From the NCBI GenBank assembly GCA_938040725.1, contig CALHZX010000081.1, positions 1 through 5,850 on the forward strand: a stretch of 5,850 nucleotides of DNA, written 5' to 3'. The notes under the pieces are model-generated. The model was given only the letters and a program-made list of their open reading frames with translations. It did not search any database and was not told the DNA's origin. This DNA comes from an uncultured Actinomyces sp. Lineage in GTDB: Bacteria > Actinomycetota > Actinomycetes > Actinomycetales > Actinomycetaceae. Of this stretch, positions 1-5,519 are shown one piece after another (position 1 is the stretch's first letter; the number at the start of each line of letters is the position of its first letter). The position numbers and the translations under genes are program-made.

Positions 1-506
1 TCGACCTGTACCGCAACAGCCGCATCCGCGCCGAGCAGGGCGTCTCCTCGGAGGCCCTGTCTTCGATGAACCTGTTCCTCACGGGTGCCGAAGACGCGCT
101 GCTGGCCGCGCAGAACGTCGTGGTTGCAGCCGAGTCGATGGGCCTGGGCACCGTCTACCTCGGCTCGATCCTGGCGGATCCGAGGCTCGTCGTGGACGCT
201 CTCGAGCTGCCGGAACTGACCTTCCCGATCCTGGGCCTGCTGGTGGGTCACTCGGACCAGGAGCCCGGCCAGAAGCCGCGCCTTCCCCTGTCTATCCTGA
301 CTGCCGAGAACACCTACCCGCGCGTCGAATCCTACACCGAGGCTCTCGCCGACTACGACCGCGAGGTCACCGAGTACTACGACCTGCGGTCCGGCTCGCG
401 CCTGGAGTCCTTCACACACCTGGTTGCCAACGGCATCGGCGTGGGCGGCGCACACGTGTCCCCCATCATGCAGGTCCTCAACGAGCAGGGCCTGTGCCTG
501 CGCTGA
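1..506 (+). CDS. NfsA/Frp-type NAD(P)H-dependent flavin nitroreductase, 5'-truncated by window edge
   Basis: The reading frame is open from base 3 (first full codon GAC, encoding D-L-Y-R-N-S) and ends at TGA 504-506, giving about 168 visible residues. Family members are usually 240-270 residues, so the N-terminal third, with part of the FMN-binding site, lies outside the window. The ATG at 66 is internal, not the start. Recognisable pieces are the helix DALLAAQNVVVAAESMGLG, then VYLGSI, then the ELPELTFPILGLLVGHSDQEPGQKPRLP segment (split here: LTFPILGLLVG, then DQEPGQKPRLP). This pattern is typical of NADPH-dependent nitro/flavin reductases of the NfsA/Frp group, where it contributes to the FMN pocket and dimer interface. 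A late YDREVTEYY stretch also matches the family C-terminal region. The expected activity is cytosolic FMN-dependent two-electron reduction of nitroaromatics, quinones or free flavin; the natural substrate cannot be read from sequence. The family call is strong. Confidence 0.85.
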   Translation, partial: DLYRNSRIRAEQGVSSEALSSMNLFLTGAEDALLAAQNVVVAAESMGLGTVYLGSILADPRLVVDALELPELTFPILGLLVGHSDQEPGQKPRLPLSILTAENTYPRVESYTEALADYDREVTEYYDLRSGSRLESFTHLVANGIGVGGAHVSPIMQVLNEQGLCLR

Positions 507-519
507 ACCCTTCTCATTG

Positions 520-576
520 ACGAGGCCGAGGCTTCCCCTCGCGGCCACCTGACCGGGGTGGGGGCCACGGCCTCGT
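520..576 (+). repeat. Inverted-repeat-rich spacer after the nitroreductase; possible atypical terminator
   Basis: Nine bases ACGAGGCCG at 520-528 are perfectly complementary to CGGCCTCGT at 568-576. Inside this outer pair, CCACC (545-549) can pair with GGTGG (557-561). Alternatively GGCCGAGG (524-531) can pair with CCTCGCGGCC (537-546), with a two-base bulge. The two folds share bases and exclude each other. The element starts 13 bases after the nitroreductase stop. No T-run follows, so it is not a classical intrinsic terminator, although GC-rich actinobacterial terminators often lack one. Its 3' edge lies just before or at the -35 region of the next gene. Terminator function is inference. 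Confidence 0.4.
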
Positions 577-578
577 AC

Positions 579-607
579 CGTGTTCGCGGGGCGCGCGCCC
601 GTACAAT
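579..607 (+). promoter_or_regulatory. Promoter of the 614 gene, likely driving a leaderless mRNA
   Basis: TACAAT at 602-607 is a close match to the sigma-70-type -10 consensus and stands out in very GC-rich surroundings. Only six bases separate it from the ATG at 614, so transcription would start at or next to the A of the start codon. The expected -35 position (about 579-584, CGTGTT) matches the consensus only weakly, which is common in actinobacteria. No Shine-Dalgarno-like sequence precedes the ATG, which fits leaderless translation. Confidence 0.6.
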
Positions 608-613
608 GGGTGC

Positions 614-1264
614 ATGGCTGAGCTTGGTTTTTCCACCTACGTGTTTATCGAGCGTATCGCCGCGAATGCGGCCGCGCTGCACCCTTTCCCGGAGCACAAC
701 GTTGCGCTCGTGCGGGACGCGCTGGCGGACGCGGGCTTCGAGATTTCGCTGCTCGGCCCGGATGCGCCTGAGGTCGGCGAGGGCGTGTACTTCCAGCCCG
801 AGCCTTTCGGGGACGAGGTCATGGGGCTTCTCGCGGACGCGCTGACCCTGCGAGGCATCGGCGCTTACGGCTACGCGCTCGTGGATTCGTCGCTCGGAGG
901 CGACCTGGCCGACATCGCGCTGTTCATGCGCGTCGGCGACGTGTTCCCCCGTCACGGCCGCCACATCCTCATGACCCGCATGTACATTCACCGCACCCCC
1001 ACGGGCGCCGGCAACAAGGCCGTGACCTGGGCGTTCGGCTCCCCCGCCGACCTGGAGGAGGCCAACGCTCTACTGTCACAGAGGTTCGACACCGAGCCGG
1101 TCACGGACCCGCGCGGCATGGCCGCCATCGAAATCCGCCACCCCGAGTTCGCGGCGGGCACGGCCCAGCCGATGGTCCTCCTCGACGAGATCTTCCAGGT
1201 GCTGGGTGCCGCCGGCTTCGAGGGCATCACCATGTGCAACGACCCGGGCCGACCGCAGGGCTGA
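614..1264 (+). CDS. Conserved-looking hypothetical protein, 216 aa
   Basis: I do not recognise this protein. It is soluble in appearance, with no signal peptide and no membrane helix. Predicted-style alternation of strands and helices is visible: an opening GFSTYVFIERI strand/helix, the helix NVALVRDALADAGFE, a glycine-rich turn GIGAYGYALVDSSLGG (about 81-96), and a basic His/Arg/Met stretch FPRHGRHILMTRMYIHRTPTG (about 111-131; the first 12 residues are the most basic). The segment ends with LLDEIFQVLGAAGFEGITM. The phrases ALADAGFE (36-43) and VLGAAGFE (196-203) end similar helices and could mark two related halves, but this is weak. The ATG at 614 is chosen because it sits six bases after a TACAAT box and lacks a ribosome binding site. 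The ATG at 606 is in another frame. It is followed by a strong hairpin and is probably monocistronic. Codon use looks native. The coding call is firm; function is unknown. Confidence 0.8.
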   Translation: MAELGFSTYVFIERIAANAAALHPFPEHNVALVRDALADAGFEISLLGPDAPEVGEGVYFQPEPFGDEVMGLLADALTLRGIGAYGYALVDSSLGGDLADIALFMRVGDVFPRHGRHILMTRMYIHRTPTGAGNKAVTWAFGSPADLEEANALLSQRFDTEPVTDPRGMAAIEIRHPEFAAGTAQPMVLLDEIFQVLGAAGFEGITMCNDPGRPQG

Positions 1265-1277
1265 CACGCTAGCGAGC

Positions 1278-1315
1278 GGCCGCCGCGCTCGCCTTCATCG
1301 GCGAGCGCGGCGGCC
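1278..1315. terminator. Perfect 16-bp hairpin between convergent genes; probable bidirectional terminator
   Basis: GGCCGCCGCGCTCGCC at 1278-1293 is perfectly complementary to GGCGAGCGCGGCGGCC at 1300-1315, with a six-base loop TTCATC. On the plus strand it is followed by CTTTA, a short T-run. On the minus strand no T-run follows. It lies 13 bases after the stop of the upstream plus-strand gene and 14 bases after the stop of the minus-strand regulator. This symmetric placement suits termination of both transcripts. Confidence 0.85.
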
Positions 1316-1329
1316 CTTTAGTCAAGGGT

Positions 1330-1800
1330 TTAGCGAATTGCCTCCATGACGCGCACGCCGTCGAGCACGCTCACATAGGGCAGGGGGTCCACATCGGTCT
1401 CCAGGACGTACTCGGTGAGCTGGTCACGCACGACCGTGCGCAGCTCGTCGGGGTTCCAGGGCTTGCCAATGTAGTAGTCCAAACCTGCCTGGTTGACCGC
1501 GCGGATCGTGTCAGACTGGTCCGCCTGGCCGGTCACCAGGACCGTGCGGGTCGCGCCGAACCGCTCGTCCTTCATGAGCTCCACGAGGAAGTCCACGCCC
1601 GACTTTCCGGGCAGACGATGGTCGGACAGGACGAGGGCCAGCTCGTCCCCATCCTCGACGATCTCGTCGATGACGGCCCACGCGTCGTCAACATCCTCGG
1701 CGACTTCGAGCCGGATCTTGTCCCAGAACTGTTCAAGATCGCGCTCGAGCGCATCGCGCACGTCTGCTTCGTCCTCAAGGGACAGGATTGTCAGGGTCAT
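1330..1800 (-). CDS. Stand-alone receiver-domain response regulator, 156 aa
   Basis: A single CheY-like receiver domain fills residues about 3-128. The acidic pair is E9-D10, the phospho-acceptor is D60 (in LSDHRLPGKSG), the switch threonine is T90 (VLVTGQAD) and the conserved lysine is K113 in GKPW. All catalytic positions are therefore present and phosphorylation is expected. A tail of about 25 residues (132-156) follows but is too short to be a DNA-binding or enzyme output domain. The KPW signature and the overall pattern resemble receivers I associate with actinobacterial proteins that fuse a receiver to thioredoxin-reductase-like domains; that comparison is from memory. The ATG at 1800 overlaps the kinase stop as ATGA and is preceded by AGGAGG with four to five spacer bases, so the start is secure and translation is coupled. 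The neighbouring kinase is the obvious phosphodonor. The output is probably a protein-protein interaction, possibly phosphotransfer onward. Confidence 0.92.
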   Translation of the reverse strand: MTLTILSLEDEADVRDALERDLEQFWDKIRLEVAEDVDDAWAVIDEIVEDGDELALVLSDHRLPGKSGVDFLVELMKDERFGATRTVLVTGQADQSDTIRAVNQAGLDYYIGKPWNPDELRTVVRDQLTEYVLETDVDPLPYVSVLDGVRVMEAIR

Positions 1801-3905
1801 GATTCCTCCTCGTGTGATTGGGCGGGCAGCGAGATCCGCATGATCGTGGATCCCGGGTGAGAGTCGATCGCGAGGGTGCCCCCATGATCGGCGATGATGC
1901 TTCGGACGATGGACATGCCCATGCCCAAGCCGAATCGGACGCGCCCCGCCTTGGTGGTGAAGTGGGGCTCCATAATCTTGTCGACGATTCCCGGGTCGAT
2001 GCCCGGGCCGTTGTCATGAATGGTGACGCTCACGCCCTCGGGGGTGGGGCGCACGGTGATGCGGATAAGGGCCTCGGCCTCGCCGCGCGCGGGCAGCTCA
2101 GGCACGCCGCCAGACGTCTCGGCGGCGGCGACCAGGTCGGCGTTCTCATCCTCGATGGCCTCGGCCGCGTTCACGATGAGGTTCGTCCACACCTGCTGCA
2201 ACTTCGCCGGGTGCGCGCACACGGGCGGCACATCCTCGTAGTCGCAGTCGATGCGGATACCCCGCACCCTGTGAGCGGTCAGCCTCAACACGTCGTCGAT
2301 GCCCTCGCGCACGTCCACGGGTTTCAGATCCTCGGCGTCGGGGCGCGCGTAGCCCTTCAGGGACTGGGTCAGCTCGATGACGCGGTCCCCCGCGGCGAGC
2401 ACCGAGCGCAGGGACCCTCCCAGGCGCGCCCCGGCCTCGTACGCGTCGATGCCGCCCGGTATCTGCGCGAGCGCACGCGCACCGTCCGCCCCCTGGACCC
2501 CTGCGCGCACGAGGCGCCGCGCGAGCGTGCGGTCACCGACGACGGGCAGGAGCTCCTTCATGAGGGCGCGCTCAACCGACGTGGAGCGCGGCGGCGCGGT
2601 CAGGGCGCGGGCCATCGCCTCCCTCGACGAGGCCGTGGCCGGTGCCGCGAGCGCCGCATCGACATCCTCGTGCAGGTGCTTCGCGGCGCGCACGAGGGCG
2701 GTCACCGGGTTGTTGAGCTCGTGGGCGATGCCGGCGCTCAGCTCGCCGAGCATCGCAAAGCGCGCGCGTTCGACCAGCTGGGCGCGGGTGGCACGCAGGT
2801 CCTCGAGCGTGGCCGCCAGGGCCTCCTTCTGAGCCTCGAGGTCCTCGGCGAGCATCGCGTTTTGCAGGTGCAGGTCCTCGGCGCGCATGAGACGGCGCGT
2901 CAGCGAGCGGATCGCAAGCGCCGTCAGGGTCGCGCCGATCGAGGGGTCCTCAGAGATGACGATCTGGAGCTGCTCGGTCGTCAGGCGCACCAGCGTCGCC
3001 TCCGTCGCCGTCTCGCCCGTGAAGAACGCGTCCTCCGCGCGGGCCAACGACACGAGGCCGATGAGCGGACCCGACGAGGCCAAATGCGCCAAAACCTCGC
3101 CCTGCGCCGAATCCCTGTGCAGCGACACCTGACCGTCGAGCACCAGGTAGACGGCAGCCACCGGCTCGCCCTGGGTCACCAGCTGTATCCCCTCGGGGAC
3201 AATGAGCCGAGGCCGCTGACCGAGCACGCGCTCAACGCCGGCGAGGAGCTCCATGACGACCTCGCGCTCATCGCGGTCCAATCCCTCCAGGAGCGGGCCC
3301 TGCACGGCGAACGGTGGCGGGTCTGCGATGAGCGAGCGGATCTGCCTGTCCGAGTACCCGCATCCGTGCAGGTAGCGCACCATCGTCGAATAGGCCTGAC
3401 CCGCCAGCAGAGGAACCGTCCACGGGGACTTCAACACCGAGGCGAGGGCGTCCGACTGTATGCACCGCGCCAGGTCTCGGTGCTCCGAGCGATCCGTGAC
3501 CACGACCCACTGCATGCGACGCAGCGCCGGTATCGTCCCCGCCCGATCAATCAGCGCATCAATGTCGGCGACCTCGGAGGTCACCAGGCCCATGAGCACA
3601 TGATCGCCCGGATTCAGGCTCGCATCGTATGCAGCCAAGTCCTCGATCCCGTCAACGCGGTCCAGGCACAGGCCCGGGAAAGCATGCGCCAAATCCCTCG
3701 TGACGGGAGCAGCAATCGAGCGCGAATCGTCGCCGCACACCAGCAGGTGAATCGGGTGGCCGACTCGGTGACCGCTGGCTCGCACGTCCGTGCGGGCCAG
3801 CACCGAAGCGTCCTCAGCCGCAGGCCCCCGCGTCCACCCGTGGGCCAGCCCCGGCCTCGGGCGACCTAGCGCACCCGAGCCGACCACGACCTCGTCCACG
3901 GACAC
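1797..3905 (-). CDS. Soluble multidomain sensor histidine kinase (pseudo-receiver, CRP-like cNMP fold, DHp, HATPase), 702 aa
   Basis: The order is: a flexible N-terminus (1-50); a receiver-like alpha/beta region (about 52-170) with strands HLLVCGDD, VLMGLV and WVVVTDRS and a late LKSPW, but no Asp where the phospho-acceptor should be (G106); a CRP-like cyclic-nucleotide-binding fold (about 222-330; AVYLVLDGQVSL is diagnostic); a charged coiled coil (about 338-382); the H-box AGIAHELNNP with phospho-acceptor H395; a long DHp hairpin insert (about 412-490); the N-box QVWTNLIVNAAEAI with N575 and N579; the G1 box DNGPGI (631-636); the F-box EPHFTTK (646-652); and the G2 box GLGMGMSIV (659-667). 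All kinase motifs are intact. There is no membrane segment or signal peptide, so it is cytosolic. The start is GTG at 3905-3903, one base after the transporter stop. The same frame has a TGA at 3914-3912, so no earlier start exists. A GTG two codons later, at 3899, remains possible. GGGGTGA upstream is a weak ribosome site, which suggests coupling. The ligand is unknown. Confidence 0.93.
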   Translation of the reverse strand: MSVDEVVVGSGALGRPRPGLAHGWTRGPAAEDASVLARTDVRASGHRVGHPIHLLVCGDDSRSIAAPVTRDLAHAFPGLCLDRVDGIEDLAAYDASLNPGDHVLMGLVTSEVADIDALIDRAGTIPALRRMQWVVVTDRSEHRDLARCIQSDALASVLKSPWTVPLLAGQAYSTMVRYLHGCGYSDRQIRSLIADPPPFAVQGPLLEGLDRDEREVVMELLAGVERVLGQRPRLIVPEGIQLVTQGEPVAAVYLVLDGQVSLHRDSAQGEVLAHLASSGPLIGLVSLARAEDAFFTGETATEATLVRLTTEQLQIVISEDPSIGATLTALAIRSLTRRLMRAEDLHLQNAMLAEDLEAQKEALAATLEDLRATRAQLVERARFAMLGELSAGIAHELNNPVTALVRAAKHLHEDVDAALAAPATASSREAMARALTAPPRSTSVERALMKELLPVVGDRTLARRLVRAGVQGADGARALAQIPGGIDAYEAGARLGGSLRSVLAAGDRVIELTQSLKGYARPDAEDLKPVDVREGIDDVLRLTAHRVRGIRIDCDYEDVPPVCAHPAKLQQVWTNLIVNAAEAIEDENADLVAAAETSGGVPELPARGEAEALIRITVRPTPEGVSVTIHDNGPGIDPGIVDKIMEPHFTTKAGRVRFGLGMGMSIVRSIIADHGGTLAIDSHPGSTIMRISLPAQSHEEES

Positions 3906-3906
3906 G

Positions 3907-5373
3907 TCACATCACCCCAATGAAACCCCAGGTCAACGGCGCAACGAACGACAAGAGAACGATGCCAACGATACCGACGATGACGCCGACGACCACCATC
4001 TCACGCGTGGGCGTCGTACCCGTCGAGTACGCGATCGCGTTCGGCGGGGTCGAGATCGGCAGGCACATGCCCAGCGAACAGCCCAGCGCGATGACGATGG
4101 CGATTTCTGCGGCGCTCGTAGAGACGGTGGTCGCCAGGCCCATGCCCATCGGGATGAGCAGGTTCGCGGACGCGGAGTGCGAGATGACGTTCGAGGTCAC
4201 CCACCCCACGAGGGCGAGCACGAAGATCAGGAGGACGCCCGGGATCGAGGCCCACTGGATCGAGCCGAGCATCCACTTGTCGAGGCCGGTGGCCGCCACG
4301 CCCGAGCCCAGGGCGATACCGCCCGCAACCAGCCATAGGACCGGCCAGTCGAGAGCACGCAAGTCGTCGCCGCTCATGACCTTCGTCATCAGGAGAACGA
4401 CGACCGGAAGGAAGCCCACCACGTTGGCGGAGACGTGATGCAGGGACTCAGTCATCCACAGGAGGATCGTCACGCCCGCGACCGAGTAGAAGATGATCGC
4501 GTTGCGGGATTTCTCGAATCGGGCAGAGGTGTCGATGTTGAAGGAGGCGTCGGAGGGGATGTAGCGCCAGGCGATGAACGCCCACGACAGGGCCAGAAGC
4601 ACCAGCATGAGTGGGACGGCCGCGAGCATCCACTGCAGGAAGGTCACCGTGACACCCGCGTTCTCCAGGGCGCCCAGAGCGATCGCGTTCGGGGGCGTGC
4701 CGACCGGCGTGCCCATGCCGCCCACGTTCGCGGCCACCGGGATCGACAGCGCGATTCCCGTGCGCGCCTTGCCCTCGGGCAGGGCCATGATGACGGGCAT
4801 CATGACGGCGAACATCGTGGCCGTCGTCGCCGTGTTGGACATGAACATACTCATGATCGCGGTGATCAGCATGACGCCCATGACGGTCAGGCGAGGCTTT
4901 CCGATGAAGGGCTTGAGGAGGACGGCCGACAGGGCACGATCCAGCTTGTACTTCGCGGCCCCGTCGGCCACCATGAAGCCGCCCAGGAACAGGACGATCA
5001 CCGGGTTGGCCAGCGCCCCGAAGAACTTCGTGTACGCGGGTGCGCCCTCACCCACGGCGAGGAGGGCGTGGTCCGAGATGAAGAGGACCTCCAGGAAGAT
5101 GACGAGGACAGCCGTGCCCGCCAGGGGCACCGCCTCCGTGACCCACAGCAGGATCGCGGCCAGGAAGATTCCGAACATGCGGGTGCCCGACGCGTCCAGG
5201 CCGGGCAGCTGGATAAACAGGGACGTCACGATGCAGGCCAGCGCGCCACAAGCGCCGAAGGCCTTGATCGGGCTGATCTTCTCCTTCTTCTTGGACAAAC
5301 CCCTCTGTCGGGTGGACATGTTCTGGGCGGAGCGCGGATTGATTGACACTGCGCCCTTCGAGCGTCGAGCCAT
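3907..5373 (-). CDS. DASS/SLC13-family anion:sodium symporter, 488 aa
   Basis: This is an integral membrane carrier of the divalent anion:sodium symporter family, which imports di- and tricarboxylates or sulfate. A basic cytosolic leader of about 35 residues precedes many hydrophobic segments, starting near 38-55 and 64-98. The first family signature SNTATTAT has S179-N180-T181, preceded by S175. The first substrate/ion hairpin carries GTPVGTPPNAIALG (221-234). The second repeat carries STPPNAIAYSTG (441-452), but its expected SNT is S398-H399-S400. Length is normal for the family. ATG 5373 is preferred over M19 because GAGG lies about ten bases upstream, whereas M19 has no ribosome site. The lysine/arginine-rich leader is a little long, so the start is not certain. 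This is the first gene of a minus-strand operon with a kinase and a receiver; only one base separates its stop from the kinase start. The substrate cannot be assigned from sequence. The family call is strong. Confidence 0.92.
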   Translation of the reverse strand: MARRSKGAVSINPRSAQNMSTRQRGLSKKKEKISPIKAFGACGALACIVTSLFIQLPGLDASGTRMFGIFLAAILLWVTEAVPLAGTAVLVIFLEVLFISDHALLAVGEGAPAYTKFFGALANPVIVLFLGGFMVADGAAKYKLDRALSAVLLKPFIGKPRLTVMGVMLITAIMSMFMSNTATTATMFAVMMPVIMALPEGKARTGIALSIPVAANVGGMGTPVGTPPNAIALGALENAGVTVTFLQWMLAAVPLMLVLLALSWAFIAWRYIPSDASFNIDTSARFEKSRNAIIFYSVAGVTILLWMTESLHHVSANVVGFLPVVVLLMTKVMSGDDLRALDWPVLWLVAGGIALGSGVAATGLDKWMLGSIQWASIPGVLLIFVLALVGWVTSNVISHSASANLLIPMGMGLATTVSTSAAEIAIVIALGCSLGMCLPISTPPNAIAYSTGTTPTREMVVVGVIVGIVGIVLLSFVAPLTWGFIGVM

Positions 5374-5383
5374 TATGAGAAGA

Positions 5384-5387
5384 CCTC
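5384..5387 (-). promoter_or_regulatory. Ribosome binding site supporting the 5373 start of the transporter
   Basis: On the minus strand GATGAGGTC lies ten bases upstream of the ATG at 5373. GAGG is a partial Shine-Dalgarno match with rather long spacing. The competing in-frame ATG (residue 19) has no purine-rich sequence before it, so this site decides the start call, though only moderately. Confidence 0.45.
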
Positions 5388-5403
5388 ATCGTCTTGCGTG
5401 GAT

Positions 5404-5446
5404 AGTGTCCAACCAGTGTATGCCAGCACACACCAAAAGGGAAACC
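5404..5446 (-). promoter_or_regulatory. Candidate promoter/operator region of the transporter-kinase-regulator operon
   Basis: On the minus strand TACACT (bases 5420-5415) is the best -10-like hexamer in the spacer. It would place the start near 5408 and give a leader of about 35 bases containing the ribosome site. A TTCCCT-like sequence 17 bases upstream is a poor -35. The pentamer AGTGT occurs at 5404-5408 and again at 5415-5419, exactly 11 bp apart on the same face of the helix. GTGT (5416-5419) and ACAC (5428-5431) form a small dyad overlapping it. These could be operator half-sites. No transcription start is proven. Confidence 0.3.
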
Positions 5447-5476
5447 GGGGTAGGGCTTGCCGATGCCCCCCACCCC
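5447..5476 (-). terminator. Possible terminator hairpin upstream of the transporter operon
   Basis: On the minus strand GGGGTGGGG (5476-5468) can pair with CCCTACCCC (5455-5447), giving nine pairs including one G-T wobble, with a 12-base loop. A loosely T-rich stretch (GGTTTCCCTTTT) follows. It would end transcripts coming from the decayed oxidoreductase before the operon promoter. The stem is imperfect and the T-run is interrupted, so confidence is low. Confidence 0.35.
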
Positions 5477-5494
5477 AGCTTGACGCCGCCTTCG

Positions 5495-5519
5495 TCAGTC
5501 GGTCTTCACCTGACCTCCT
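5495..5519 (-). other. Orphan strong Shine-Dalgarno plus GTG opening a four-codon frame
   Basis: On the minus strand AGGAGGT (5519-5513) overlaps the TAG stop of the decayed oxidoreductase frame. It is followed after CAG by GTG (5509-5507). The frame reads V-K-T-D and stops at TGA (5497-5495). The spacing and the stop/SD overlap look like a translational coupling site for a second gene, but no gene follows. I read it as the vestigial start of a lost or frame-broken partner gene; a functional leader peptide is an alternative. Confidence 0.4.

Noticed and set aside
66..506. ATG at 66 as the nitroreductase start
   Set aside because: The frame is open to the window edge and the upstream codons continue plausible family sequence. 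No ribosome site precedes base 66.
377..991. A 204-codon minus-strand frame spanning the nitroreductase end and the start of the unknown gene
   Set aside because: It crosses the spacer, a promoter and two plus-strand genes. The product is Arg/His-rich and motif-free, so it is a GC-driven shadow.
1818..3869. A 683-codon open frame on the plus strand, antisense to the histidine kinase
   Set aside because: It is the complementary shadow of a GC-rich gene. Its translation is Arg/His/Gly-rich low-complexity sequence with no fold signatures, while the minus-strand frame has every kinase motif.
1330..3905. Kinase and receiver as one frame-split hybrid kinase
   Set aside because: The ATGA overlap with a strong AGGAGG at proper spacing is the normal arrangement of two coupled genes, and both proteins are complete.
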